This document shows, one piece after another, positions 26,043 to 39,189 of a stretch of 64,000 nucleotides of DNA. Position 1 is the first letter of the stretch, and the number at the start of each line of letters is the position of its first letter. The stretch is from positions 1-64,000 of the forward strand of contig JAREIK010010331.1 in the NCBI GenBank assembly GCA_029783825.1, in the 5' to 3' direction. A model generated the notes under the pieces. It was not told the origin of the DNA, searched no databases, and was given only the letters and a program-made list of their open reading frames with translations. Origin of the DNA: Sapria himalayana. Taxonomy: Eukaryota > Streptophyta > Magnoliopsida > Malpighiales > Rafflesiaceae. Position numbers and translations under genes: made by a program.

Positions 26043-27304
26043 CACTATAATAAAATATCTATTTTGCTATGAAAATTTAGCTAGAGAAATAATCCCTAGC
26101 TAATTAGTGAGGGATTAGCTAGAGGATTGCAAGAGATGTTTGATTTTACATTAAATTACAAATTTTCGATGAATTCGTGATGGATTAGAGTTGGAAATTT
26201 TAGATTTAAAATGTCCCTAACTAATATTATCCTAAGTTTAACGCAAAGATTGGTGGCATTTTACCAATGACTTAAGAAATGGATTTCCCCTAGCTAATTA
26301 GTTGGATACAAATCCCTCATTAAATTATATTCTAAATTTTTTTTATGATTTTATATTTAATTGCCAGTGATTATTCCTATAATGTTATTTTTTACAAACT
26401 ATATGAGTTTAGCTATGAATATTTCTCTAGCTATTTGGGATGGAGATAATTTTCATTGCTAATCTTTAATGATTTAAATTTTTTTATATATTATTTGTTT
26501 TAATATATTGTGTAATTTTTTATATTAAATATATGCCATGGTCTATGAATGAGCAAACCTTGAAAGACACATTTTTCCTATATAATTATAAAAATAAGAT
26601 ATTATAAATAAATAATTTCAAAAATATTTAAATACAAATAAAAATTTATATTAATAAAGACTAAAATAAATATTTTGTATGATTATAAAATTTTTAAAAA
26701 ATCATACAAAATATTTTTCCAAAAAATTTAATTATGTTATTTAAATATTTGTATTAAATAAACATTAAATAATTAATTATATAATTAATCATTTTTAAGA
26801 TATTTTAATTAATAAATGAACATACATAAAAATTAATACTAATAAAAGCTAAAATATTTAATTGTATGATTAGATAAAAAAATTATAAAAATACCTGAAT
26901 TAATGAATAAACAAGTAAATATTTATATTATTTAAAATAAAAATAAAATTTTATGATCATATGAATCTTTTAAAAAAATATTTACTAAAAGATTTAAAAT
27001 TTTTGAATTATAAAAAAATTTTAAATTTTCATAAAATATAAAGAAAATAAACTTATATTTAAAGATAAATACATAGATGTTTTTAATACATCAAAATAAT
27101 TTTGATGATTTAAAAAATAAATATGTTAGTGCAGTTATTAAAAGAAACTTCAAGTTTTTTTTAGGATTTCAAAAGAGTAATTTAAAATATTACTAATAAA
27201 ATTTTTTTGTCCTAAAAACACTTAAAATTATTTTTAGCCCTATAAACACTTTTGAAAATTACTACCAAATTGACCCTAAGTTGATTTGAATTAAAGCTTT
27301 ATTT
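26043..27304 (+). mobile_element. 5' end of a W/Z-type CACTA element (X), interrupted
   Basis: Begins CACTATAATAAAATATC, followed by TTTTGCTATGAAAATTTAGC, GTGAGGGATTAGC, GATGGATTAGAG and GCTAATTAGTTGGATACA, in the same order as 17,030 (inverted) and 51,115. The AT-rich continuation (26,460-27,290) matches 51,780-52,560, including AAAATATTACTAATAAAATT near 27,185. At 27,305 a second tip begins and the alignment stops, so the rest of X has been cut off by insertion of Y. No coding sequence. Confidence 0.8.
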
Positions 27305-28290
27305 CACTACAAGAAAATATCGATTTAGCTAGGGAAAATTAGCTAGGGATCAATCTCTAGCTAATTTGCATGGAATTAACTAGAGAATAGCTTGGAATTG
27401 ATGACTTTTTAATGAAAAAAAAAGCAACGGATTAGTGACGAATTAGCGAGGGATTATCGACGAAAAATTTTCATAACTTCCATTCATGAAAAATATGGAT
27501 TTTAGCGATGGATTAGCAACGAAAAATTTTTGTAACTTCCATTCAAGAAAAGTAGCGATTTTAGCAATGGATTTAGTGACTGATTAGCAACGGATTTTTT
27601 CTATCTAATTTTTAGTGATGGATTTAGCAACGGAATTTCCATTGCTAATAAAATCATTCATTTAGCGACAGATTTAGTGATGGATTTTTGCTTGCTAATA
27701 AAATCTTTGATTTAGCGATGGATTTTCCCCCACTAATAAAATTTATGATTTAGCAACATATTTAGCAATGGATTTTCCCCTGCTAATAAAATCCATGATT
27801 TAGCAACAGATTTAGCGACTGACTTTCCCTTGCTAATAAAATCCTTAATTTACCGATGGATTTAGTGACGGATTTAGTAATAAATTGTCCCTTGCTAATA
27901 AAATCAGTAATTTAGCTACGGATTTAGCAACGAATTTTTACTAGCTAATAAAATCCATATTTTAGCTACGGATTTAGCGATGGATTTTCCCTAGCTAATA
28001 AAATCCATATTTTAGCTATGGATTTAGTGAGCGAATATCCCTAGCTAATAAAATCCATAAATTAGTGATGAATTTAGCGATGAAATTTTCGTAGAAAATA
28101 AAATCCTTAATTTTGCGACAGCTTTAGGGATGGAATTTCCCTAGCTTATAAAATTTTAATTTAGCGACGGATTTAGCGATTGACTTTCTCGAGCTATTAA
28201 AATCCGTAAATAGCGATGAATTTTTCCTAGCTTATAAAATCTTTAATTTAGCTACGGATTTAGCGACGATATTTCCCTAGCCAATATTTA
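27305..28290 (+). repeat. Left subterminal repeats of Y
   Basis: Palindrome at 27,337-27,366 (AATTAGCTAGGGAT against its near-complement), then about sixteen ~60-base degenerate units containing GATTTAGCGACGGA and CCCTAGCTAATAAAATCC. Inverted counterpart of 39,190-40,112 and 14,018-15,047. Subterminal repeats of this kind are the usual binding sites of CACTA DNA-binding proteins; that role is inferred. Confidence 0.8.
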
Positions 28291-29443
28291 ATTATATAAT
28301 TATTTTTATTTATTATTTATTTTAATATTTTATTTAATTTTGTTTATTAAATTTATGTTATTGGTCTATAGATGAGCAATCCTTTAAACACACATTCTTC
28401 TCATAAAATCTAAAAATAATAATATGATAAATAATTAATTTAAAATATATAAAAATACAAAAAAATTATATTGATAAGATCTAAAATAACTATTTTTATG
28501 ATGTATTAATTTTTAAAAAAGTAAACAAAAGAATTTTTTAAAATTTTTAATTAAGAAACTAACTATTTTAAATTAAAGTACATTAAATAATTAATTCAAT
28601 AAGTATAATAATTTTTTCGATAAATTAAAAATTAAATTAACATACATTAAAATTTCTACTAATTTAAATGTAAATTAATTCATTGAATGATAAAATAGAA
28701 AATATTTTCAAAAATATCTAAATTGACAAATAAACTAGTAAGTATTAATATTATTATATGTATCAAAAAAATTTTATGATTATAGAAAACTTTTAAAAAA
28801 ATAAAATAATACAAATCTTAAAAATCTTGAAATATAATAAAAATATAATTTTTTTCAATAAAGTTAAAAAAATAAAATAATAAGTATAAATAAATATATA
28901 GATGTTTAATCCTACTAAAATTTATAAAAATTAAACAATTGAGTAATATTTTTACTGATTAGCTTTTAACATAAAATTTTTAATAAAATAATAAATATTA
29001 TTTTTTAAAATTTTCTTCTCACTTTAAGTAATTTTTTGAATTTTAAAAATTATTAATTATATCAAATAATATGAAATTTTGTGCGTTTAAAATTATTTCA
29101 TATTATATTCATAAAAATTAATATGAATTCTTAAAAATTTATAACCATAAAATATAAATTTTTATAGATTTTTTAACATTAATTGTATTTTATAACTTTT
29201 AGGCGAGTGGCTAGAAGACAAATCATCTTTTCATTTATATATTATTATATGAAGTTTGTTAATTTCATACCTATTTGATATTTTTTTAGGCAAAACATAT
29301 ATTTTTATTGTTTATATATTATTGTTTAATTAATATTATAATAAAAAATGTAAGGTATTTATTTTTTATTTGTACCTTGATACATGCACATTAATTTTGT
29401 AAAAAATATTTTGTTAGTAAATAAAATTAATGAGTATTTTTCG

Positions 29444-29487
<44 letters not shown>

Positions 29488-29539
29488 ATATTTAATGTTT
29501 TAATAATTAAAAATATAAATATTATTCTAAAATATACAT
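28291..29539. other. AT-rich spacer of the left Y arm
   Basis: Gene-free AT-rich sequence, inverted homologue of about 37,915-39,190. It includes a (TA)n run at about 29,447-29,482 that is absent from the right arm and so was gained later. Confidence 0.6.
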
Positions 29540-29880
29540 TCTCTCTCTCGACATTGACGCATCTCTAACAGTAACAAAGCCGAATTCCTCCTCATTCTGT
29601 CATTATCTCTTGATGCCGACTCAACTAAAATTAATTCGAGGTTTAAGTTTTAATTTATCTTTGATTTGAAGTATGTTCATCGATTATCTTGGATTGCTTA
29701 ATCGAAGAGTAAGCATTTTTATTCTTTTTTTTTGTATTCGAGTTTCTTCTTTAATCACCATACGGTATGCTTGGATTTCGTATATAAACCTATTCGTATA
29801 AATGCTTCATGCATTTGTGATATACTACATTGTCACTGTGTGGTTCTGATGGTGATCGTTTACAAAAACAATATATAAAC
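29540..29880 (-). repeat. U block of the left Y arm
   Basis: Inverted copy of the block at 12,420-12,790, 36,740-37,065 and 37,580-37,915. Landmarks on the minus strand are CACACAGTGACAATG, AATGCATGAAGC, ACGAAATCCAAGCATACC and GTCGAG motifs. No conserved reading frame. Confidence 0.6.
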
Positions 29881-29890
29881 AATATATATA

Positions 29891-30090
29891 CTTAGGTTTG
29901 CCGACTTTATATCTACAAAAATAGTATACATCAATATGCATGTGTATTTTATACATAACTAGTATACATACTTAGGTATGCCGACATAATATTTACAACA
30001 ACAGTATACATCAATATGCATGTATTTTGTACATAACTAGTATACATGCTTAGGTATGCCGACTTGATATCTACAAAAAATATTCAAAAA
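29891..30090 (+). repeat. Three ~79-base direct repeats
   Basis: Units start CTTAGGT(A/T)TGCCGAC at 29,891, 29,971 and 30,049 and contain ATCAATATGCATGT and ACATAACTAGTATACAT. The third is cut off by the adjoining 9-base satellite. Confidence 0.75.
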
Positions 30091-30109
30091 TAAGTAATGA
30101 TTAAATTCA

Positions 30110-30680
30110 AAAATAAAATAAATAAAATAAATAAAATAAATAAAATAAATAAAATAAATAAAATAAATAAATAAATAAAATAAATAAAATAAATAAAATA
30201 AATAAAATAAATAAAATAAATAAAATAAATAAAATAAATAAAATAAATAAAATAAATAAAATAAATAAAATAAATAAAATAAATAAAATAAATAAAATAA
30301 ATAAAATAAATACAATAAATAAATAAATAAATAAATAAAATAAATAAAATAATAAAATAAATAAAATAAATAAAATAAATAAAATAAATAAAATAAATAA
30401 AATAAATAAAATAAATAAAATAAATAAAATAAATAAAATAAATAAAATAAATAAAATAAATAAAATAATAAAATAAATAAAATAAATACAATAAATACAA
30501 TAAATACAATAAATACAATAAATAAAATAAATAAAATAAATAAAATAAATAAAATAAATAAAATAAATAAAATTAATAAAATAAATAAATAAATAAAATA
30601 AATAAAATAATAAAATAAATAAAATAAATAAAATAAATAAATAAATAAAATAAATAAAATAAATAAAAGAAATAAAATAA
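30110..30680. repeat. 9-base satellite (AAATAAAAT)n
   Basis: About 570 bases of a nearly pure 9-base unit with occasional 8-base, 4-base-extended and AAATACAAT variants (about 30,485-30,520). Since nine is a multiple of three, every frame stays open and yields (Phe-Ile-Tyr)n or (Leu-Phe-Tyr)n on the minus strand. These ORFs of up to 194 residues are artefacts. Confidence 0.9.
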
Positions 30681-32114
30681 AAGTTTAGCATGTCAAATTA
30701 AATTAAACTGATTATACTCGATTAAACCAATTTGAACTATTTTACCAACATCTAGAAAACTCAATAACATTCACACATGTAATTGAAAATATTTGAGCAA
30801 AAGTTTCTCAATTCACTTTGAAAATGTTCTCATGATATGTGTTGTTGTGTGCTAGGAACCCCAAATCACATTTATTTATAGGCAAGATTCCAGGTTTTTA
30901 AATGTTTGATGCAACATTAAGTAAGCCAACACAACTTCACATGTCAAGTCAATCCTTGGCAGGTATACACATCATCATATAACAAGCACACTTTCAAGCA
31001 CTTAGCATTAATGGATGAGAAAACATATTAAGCACATAATCAATGCTTATCACTCATGTAAGCCAAGACATGGAAATCATACTTACTAACACATGATATT
31101 CATGCAAGTAAGCATGTGATAAGCTTGTAAGTCAACATATGATATAAAAATAATAATTCTTATTGATTTTTCATAGGCTTTATAATAATTTTTCTACATG
31201 ATTAATTTATATTTTTATGGTTGCACTTATCATTAACAAAGATTATCATGGTGTGTGTGTGTGTGTGTGTGTGTGTGTTGTGTGTATAAAGATTTATTTT
31301 TATCATGTATCTAACATTTTGTAAATTCAATTTATCGCAAATTTATATGCAAAGATAATAACTTCATATTTATGTTTCTTGAAATAAAACACTTATATTT
31401 CTAATAATTTCAATATTCCTTCAATAGATGTCTCGTAGTGTGTGAATCCTTGTGATCTCTCTTGTCTTAGTGATGAGTGGACTTGTTGAATCAAGTTTAG
31501 TAATATTAAAATAATGATTTCATACTGATATAATAAGATCAACATATAGCACTGTGTCATTCACACTCAAGCTAAAATAGTATAAAACATATTTAATAAA
31601 TGAACCATTATATTAATTTTTTTATTTCTGAAATTTATTTGATTAATTTATAAATAGTATTATAAAAAATAACAATAAATATTTCATAAATTATTAAGCA
31701 TAAATTTATCTATTTATGAAATAATATAATTAATGCTTAAATATAAAATAATTTCATTTTCTAATATTTTCCATCTATGACCCATCTCTCCCCCATCTGG
31801 TCATCTCTACATAATTAGGTTAGTTTACTTCTAAAAAACCTTCGAGTCTTAGAGCACACTACCATCGCACCATCATTTTGAATAACCATATTAAATAAAG
31901 AATGTCTCTCTATCTCTATGTGTGTTTTTGTTTATTTTCATTATAATTTAATGAGAAATTAATAATGGGTTTTGCAAATTTAAAATCACCAGTGAGCTAA
32001 ATGGTGCTTTTTTGTTGAGGTCAAATGTGTTAATGATAAATTGGTAGAGTGAACTTTTTTTAATGATTATTTTTTTAAGGTTTAATGAATTTCAAATCAA
32101 CAGAAAGTGTGCTA
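30681..32114. other. Gene-free interior of Y
   Basis: Moderately complex sequence without a recognisable ORF or domain. A (GT)n microsatellite lies at about 31,251-31,285. The last ~110 bases (about 32,010-32,114, including GGTTTAATGAATTTCAAATC and GTGTGCTAGCTCT) match about 54,160-54,235 in element Z, showing that Y carries sequence related to the W/Z 5' region and that the copia LTR inserted into it. Confidence 0.5.
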
Positions 32115-32390
32115 GCTCTGAAATTGTGAAATAGAAGGAAAAGAGATTGAAAGATATAGGAAAAACAAGGGAGAGATTTCTTATTACTTCAAGACTCATA
32201 CAAAGGCTCCCTATTTATAGGTATTAATGCATGAATACATATTAAATGTACCAATGGATACATATTAATCCATACCAATTAATACACATTAAATGTATGA
32301 ATAATAAGAGTCACAAGAATATCAATAGTCAAGAAAATTGATGGAGAGTTTATGGACATCCATAATATTGTTCATGATACTCCCCCTTGG
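32115..32390 (-). mobile_element. Probable Ty1/copia 3' LTR
   Basis: Minus strand. A purine-rich tract (complement of TCCCCCTTGG, 32,391-32,400) precedes it. Inside is CTATAAATAG (32,211-32,220), a good TATA box, followed by GGGAGCCTTTGTATGAG and further leader-like sequence. A position downstream of the RNase H remnant on the same strand fits a 3' LTR. Exact ends are uncertain, and no partner LTR is visible upstream of 34,440. Confidence 0.55.
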
Positions 32391-34440
32391 ATATCCATGA
32401 TACTGCCTCATTAAAAACCTTTACAGAAAATCCTAGTGGGACAAAACAATGGTAAAGGAAAAAAGAGTACAATATAAAAAATTTACTCCTCTTCGCAGCA
32501 TCACTTTAAATCTCTGAGCCTATGCATTCCAGTGCTATGAACTAGCCTTTCAAATTTTATAGTAGGTAGAACCTTGGTGAATAAACTTCTAGATTATTAG
32601 TTGAACAAATTGATTGAACATCAATATCACATTTATTTTGTAATCATGAGTGAAAAAAAATTTTGGTGATATATGTTTTGTTCTATCCTCTTTAATGTAC
32701 CCATTTTTTAATTGAACAATGCATGCAACATTATCTTCATACAAGGTCATAGGGACCTCCTTGCTAAAAGACAAACTACATAACCCTCGAATATGATGTA
32801 TTACAGATCTTAACTTAAAATATTCCTTACTTGCTTCATGAATTGCTAAGATCTCTACATGATTAGATCTGGCGGGTAATTAATTATTTTATAGAATGTC
32901 ATGAAATGGCTGTATCACCACATGTGAAAAAATAGCCTATTTGTGATCGATCATTATGAGGATCAGACATATATCACACATCTACATAACCAATTAATTA
33001 TGCTTTGAGTACATTGAGATAATATAGGCTCATATCCATCATACCTCAAAAATACATCACTATATGTTTAACTCCATTCCAATATTTTATTGTTGGACAA
33101 TAACTATGTCTTGCTAACAAATTTATAGAAAACGATATATCAGGTCGTGTGTGACTTGCAAGATACACTAGTGCTCCATTAACACTAAGATAAGGTACTT
33201 TATGACCAAGAAGCTCTTTATCATCCATCCGAGGTCGGAAAAAATCTTTATTCATATCTAATGACCATACAACCATTGGAGTGCTCAATGGATGGGCTTT
33301 ATCATTAAAGAATTGTTTTAACACCTTTAATATATAAGCTGATTGATGAACAACAATTCTTTTTTCTAAGTGTTCAATCTACAAACCAAGGCAAATTTTT
33401 GTTTTTTTTGAGATGTTTCATCTCAAATTCTTTCTTTAAGTTGCCTATTGCTTCTAAAAGCTCATTCATAGTTCCCATAATATTCAAGTCATCAACATAA
33501 ACTACAATTATAACAAACTCAGATCCAGATCTTTTAATAAATACACATGTGTAAAGTGGATCATTCTTATACCCTTTTCATAATAAAATTCACTAAGACA
33601 ATTATACCACATGCATCTAGATTGCTTCAACCCATATAGAGATCAGCATAATTTTTTTCTAGTAAAGTCCTCGAGGACTTGAATTATGTGTTGAAATCAA
33701 TTTTAATCATTCCGGGATTTTCATGTAAATGTCACTATTAAGTGGTCCATATAAATAAGCCATAACTACATCCGCTATAGGGGAATGCTTCTCTTCATAA
33801 TCAATGCCAGGTCTTTGAAAAAATCCTTGTCCAACTAATCGTGCCTTATAGTTTGACAATTTTATTTGTCGCATCTCATTTTCATACAAATACTCATTTG
33901 TATCCTACATGTTTAACACCATCATGTGTATGTACAATAAAATCAAAATTTTGGTGTTTTGAAAGAGAATTTAATTCTACTTCAATTACATCTTTTCATT
34001 TTGGTCAATCATCTCACTGTCTATATTCCTTGATGGAATTTGGCTCAAGGTTCTTATTGTCATTAACAATGTTGAGTGCCATATTATAAGCAAATAATTC
34101 ATCGACAGTAATTATATTCTGATTCCACCTTTGGCCAGTTGTGACATAGTTTATCGAGATCTCTTGATTGTTACAAGTTTCAGATACCTGAATTTTTTAT
34201 AGAATTACAACTGAGGACTCTTCTAGGGCTATCAATTCCTCAACTTGATTCTTTGATCCTTTTCTTTTTCGAGGATTTTTATCTTAGGAACCAACTTGTT
34301 GACCACATTTCACTGATGCTTTAGGTTCATTAGCAATAGATTGTCCCGCCGGGACTTTAATTCTAATTGGAGCATTAGCAGTTGGCATGTAAGATATAGA
34401 TACTCTCTTATGATTAGTAAATACACCTGGCATCTTCTCC
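32391..34440 (-). pseudogene. Ty1/copia pol fragment (integrase tail, RT, RNase H)
   Basis: Minus strand. About 34,400-34,090 holds the linker downstream of integrase (APIRIKVPAGQSIANEPKAS, GSKNQVEELIALEES). Then comes reverse transcriptase: [11 protein letters not shown] at ~33,910, [20 protein letters not shown] (33,889-33,790), a jump to [27 protein letters not shown] (~33,620) and FMLMT, a corrupted catalytic-loop position (~33,490). The RT C-terminus is PYLSVNGALVYLASHTRPDI at about 33,220-33,130. RNase H has MTLYEDNVACIVQLKNGYIK and DRTKHISPKFFFTHD (32,750-32,640). Many stops and frameshifts and the absence of gag, protease and most of integrase make this a dead 5'-truncated copy lying inside Y. 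Confidence 0.85.
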
Positions 34441-35833
34441 TTTATATTTGTGTATGAAGCATATTAATGAAATTATGAATTAAATATATAAGCTTCTATT
34501 TTATTCAAATAGTTGTCTTTTTGATATTTATATTAAAATAACTATCATTATACTCATATAAAAAAATGAAGTTGGCATATTTGTAAATTATTTTGTTTTT
34601 ACAATTATATTAAAAATGAAAATATAGTTAATAAATAGATAATATTATTTTTGTTTTTCTATATAATTTTTTTATTAAAATATTAATGTCTATGATAAAT
34701 TTTTACCTACTATTTATTGTTATTAATAAATTTATAGAAACTTTAATATTCAAACTAATATAATATAGTGCATATAAATACATGCCTTTAATGTTTTGTA
34801 AAAAATCAATTATTTTTTTAATTATGTTCAAATAAAATAGATTACCATATAAATATATGAGTATATTTTTCTACAAGTAATTATTTTTTTTTATTCAAAA
34901 TTTATAAATAACCATATAAAATATATAAATTTGTTTTTTTAAAAAATATTTTAAATTTTTTTCTTCAAATTGAATACATGACAATGTTTTTTTTGTAATT
35001 AATAGATACATTTCAACATTGATTATTTATAATAAATAAAACATATTGCATATTATGATGTGCAAATTTTATTTTGTAAATAAATTTTATTTTTAAAGTT
35101 TTATCTTTGTAAATTAAAACTACATCACATATATATTTTAAAAATTTTTTATAATATTAATTACACAAACATTTTATTATTTGTTTTGAAATTTACAACT
35201 TGAATTTTAACAAATGAATATTTTATAAAAAATTAGTTTTAGTTAAATGATATTAAGTGAAACAAAAATACAAACTCTAAGCATATTAAATCATAATGAG
35301 TTATACACACATATAAAAATACAATAAAAATACATTTAATGTTGAAAAAATAAAATTTAAGTTCCTAAAATATATGGGAAAATGATAAAGTTTTATACAA
35401 TATTCAAAAAAAATATGTATGAATGAGAAGAATGATATGAATCATTATTAAGTTTCTGAAGCATGTAGTTATACATGTTATAGATGTAGTTATATATAGT
35501 TTTTCATGTAATTATATATATTTAGATGTATGGTTATGTATAGGTATTGATGTAGATAAATACATTTATATATAGTAATATGTTGATCTACATATTGTTA
35601 AATACATTTATATATAGTTATATATAATGTATAAATCTTTATACATTTAAGTTCCTCAAATCAATAACTGTATTTAAACATAACTATACATCAATATGCA
35701 TGTGTGATATAATTCGAATTTCTTATATACGTGTATTTTACTATGTCAATCACTATAAAAATAGTATACATAAACATAACTATATATAAATATAACAACA
35801 TATATTTAATACACACACACACACACACACACA

Positions 35834-35892
<59 letters not shown>

Positions 35893-36443
35893 GTATGTAT
35901 ATTAGATGAGCTGGATATCTTATATATTTTAATCCACTATGAATCATATTGTTAGTCAATGCTAGGGTATTTATAAGAGAGCCTATGTGGCATTTAATTA
36001 AATATAGTAATTAAATTATAGTCAAATATATACTTGTATTTAAATGTCTTGTAAATTAGTATCAGTATACATAAAACCTATTACATTTTTATTTGAACAA
36101 ATTGAAAATTGGTCAATAAATGTCAAATATTAATGTGACTCTACTTTAAATTTACCAATATCAAATACACGCTTACATTTTTGTAAGAGTGTGTGTTTTT
36201 CCCTATACATAAAGTCATGTATAAAATATAGTTTACAGATATTAATGTGACTATACATAAAGCCATGTATAAAATATATACTTATTGGGTATGCACGACA
36301 TTATGGAATAATAGATATTTTCATAAAGCAAATTTATTAAACGTGTATTTCATAATGATGACTTACAAAATTTAAATATACATTATTAAAAGCCTATCAT
36401 AAAGTCATAATAACTTTTTTGTGTAAAATATGTATATAATGTT
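34441..36443. other. AT-rich interior of Y, no gene
   Basis: No coding evidence. It contains a short ATAGTTATACAT-type minisatellite (about 35,460-35,640) of the kind seen at 8,761-10,145, a (CA)n then (TA)n then (GTAT)n compound microsatellite at about 35,811-35,900, and AT-rich low-complexity sequence elsewhere. Confidence 0.5.
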
Positions 36444-36515
36444 ATTTGTATAATACTAATTATATTTGAAATACATGACATGTATATTGAATGTATCATA
36501 TATAGAATTAGATAG

Positions 36516-36561
<46 letters not shown>

Positions 36562-37369
36562 GTATGTATATTAAATATATGTTGCATATATTTATATATA
36601 GTTATGTTTATGTATAATATTTTTATAGTTATAGTTATAATAAAATACACATATAAAAAATTTGAATTATATCACACATGCATATTGATGTTTATATATA
36701 TTGTTTATATATAGCTATGTACATTGATGTAGATTTCAAATCGGCATACCCATTTTGCACCATCAAAATCCACACAATGAGAACACATTATATTACAAAT
36801 GAATGAAGTATGTATATGAATAATTTTATATAAGCAATCCAAGCATACCATGGTGATTAAAGAATACGAATTTTGGGAAAAAAATAATAGAATCAAAATG
36901 CACACTCTTGCATTAAAGAAAATAGATGAAGAATTAGGGTAGAAAATATTCCTCAAATCAATAATAAATTCTTGCTTACTCTTCGGTTTGATGAATCGGT
37001 GTCGAGAGATAAAGGTGGATTGCGGGGGACTTAGGTGATGTCTCTAGTGTCTCGACAACAAATGTTTAGCCAAAATAAAATTGCTAAAATTACCAAAATT
37101 ATTAAAATTATCAAAATGTTCTTTTTTATAAAAACATTAAATAAATAATAAAAATATAAAATACAAAAAGACTCATTTTGTTTATTTATTATCAAAATAT
37201 TTCCAACAAAATTCATGTGCGTGTAGCACGGTACACATGAAAAACAAACACCTTACAATTTTTTATTATAAAATTAATTAAACACTAAATATTAAATAAT
37301 TTGTATAATACTAATTATATTTGAAATCCATGACATGTATATTGAATGTATCATATAGAATTATGATAG

Positions 37370-37401
<32 letters not shown>

Positions 37402-38178
37402 GTATATTAAATATATGTTGCTATATTTATATATAGTTATGTTTATGTATAATATTTTTATAGTTATAGTTATAGTAAAATACACTTATATAAAAAAATT
37501 GAATTATATCACACATGCATATTGATGTTTATATATATTGTTTATATAGCTATGTACATTGATGTAGATTTCAAATCGGCATACCCATTCTGCACCATCA
37601 ACATCCACACAATGAGAACGCATTATATTACAAATGAATGAAGTATGTATACGAATAATTTTATATAAGCAATCCAAGCATACCGTGGTGATTAAAGAAT
37701 AAGAATTTTGGGAAAAAAATAATAGAATCAAAATGCACACTCTTGCATTAAGATAATAGATGAAGAATTAGGGTAGAAAACATACCTCAAATCAATAATA
37801 AATTATTGCTTACTCTTCGATTAGGGTTTGATGAATCGGTGTCGAGAGATAGAGGTGGATTGCGGGGGACTTAGGTGATGTCTCTAGTGTCTCGACAACA
37901 AATGTTTAGCCAAAATAAAATTGCTAAAATTACAAAAATTATTAAAATTACCAAAATTATTAAAATTATCAAAATGTTTTTTATTATAAAAACATTAAAT
38001 AAACAATAAAAATATAAAATACAAAAAGACTCATTTTGTTTATTTATTATCAAAATATTTCCAACAAATTCTTTATTATATAATTATCATGTGCGTATAG
38101 CAAGGTACACATGAAAAACAAACACCTTAAAATTTTTTATTATAAAATTAATTAAACACTAAATATTAAATAATTTCA
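36444..38178 (+). repeat. Tandem duplication, ~855-base unit containing the U block
   Basis: Unit 1 about 36,444-37,300 and unit 2 about 37,301-38,178. TATATTTGAAAT motifs at 36,461 and 37,316 give the 855-base offset. Each carries a (TA)n run, the U block with TGTCGAGAGATA and CTCTAGTGTCTCGACAAC, and ends with TTAAACACTAAATATTAAAT. Small indels distinguish them, for instance an extra ATTAGGGTTTGATGAATCGG start in unit 2. The left arm and the solo arm at 12,420 have a single unit, so this duplication is local. Open frames at 36,705-36,956 and 37,504-37,740 lie in it but show no sign of selection. Confidence 0.85.
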
Positions 38179-39189
38179 TAAAAAAATGTTTACCCTTAAA
38201 ATAAAAAAAAATCACATAGCAACAAAATTTACAAACTTCATATAATAAAACATACATGAAAAGATAATTTGTCATTTAGCCACTTTCCTAAGAGTATCTA
38301 AATACTCTTTATTTAAAAAAATATATAAATATATATATTTTATTGTTATAAATTTTTAAAAAATCATATTAATTTTTACAAAGATAATATAAAATAATTT
38401 TAAAGGCATAAAATTTCATATTATTTGATATCATTTTTAAATTTTAAATTCTAAAAATTACTTAAGTTAGAAGATAATTAAAAAAAGTTATATTTATTAT
38501 TTTAATAAAAACTAAATATTAAAAGCTAATAGTAAAATGATTACTCAATTGTTTAATTCTTATAAATTTTAGTAGGGGTAAACAACTATGTATTTATTTT
38601 TAAATATCAATTTATTTTCTTTTAAATTTACTAAAAAAATTAAAATTTGTATTATAGTACAAGATTTTCAAATTTTGTAGTAATTATTTTTTAAAAGTTT
38701 CCTATAATCATAAAATTTTTTTATACTTATAATAATATTAATATTTACTATTTTATTCGTCAATTCAGATATTTTTGTAAATATTTTCTATTTAATCATA
38801 CAAAATATTATTTAACCTTTATATTAGTAGAACTTTTAATGTATGTTCATTTATTTTTAAAAATATCTTTAAAAATTATTATAATTATGGAATTAATTAT
38901 TTAATTTTACTTTAATACAAATTTTTAAGTTTCTTAATTAAAAATTTTTAAAACAAATATTGTATACTTTTTTAAAAAATTAATACATCATAAAAATAGT
39001 TATTTTAGTCCATATTAATATAATTTTTTTTTATTTTTTAAATTATTTATTTTAGTATCCTTTTTTTATAATTTTATGGGGAGAAAGTTTCTTTCAAAGA
39101 TCGCTCATCTATAGACCATTATCATATATTTGATAAACAAAATTAAATAAAATATTAAAACTAATAATAAATTAAAAAATTAAATAATT
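38179..39189. other. AT-rich spacer of the right Y arm
   Basis: Gene-free; inverted homologue of 28,291-29,300 and direct homologue of 13,020-14,010. Confidence 0.6.

Noticed and set aside
20367..26050. Forward ORFs up to 287 residues that look like multi-pass membrane proteins
   Set aside because: They are translations of CTAT repeats (Leu-Ser-Ile-Tyr). Overlapping frames are equally open.
30037..30691. Phe-Ile-Tyr repeat ORFs
   Set aside because: Nine-base satellite keeps all frames open. No real protein features.
36705..37740. Two similar minus-strand ORFs (ILILLFFSQNSYSLIT, IHTSFICNIM) in the tandem duplication
   Set aside because: Similarity is explained by the duplication. Substitutions are mostly non-synonymous and other U-block copies do not keep the frame.
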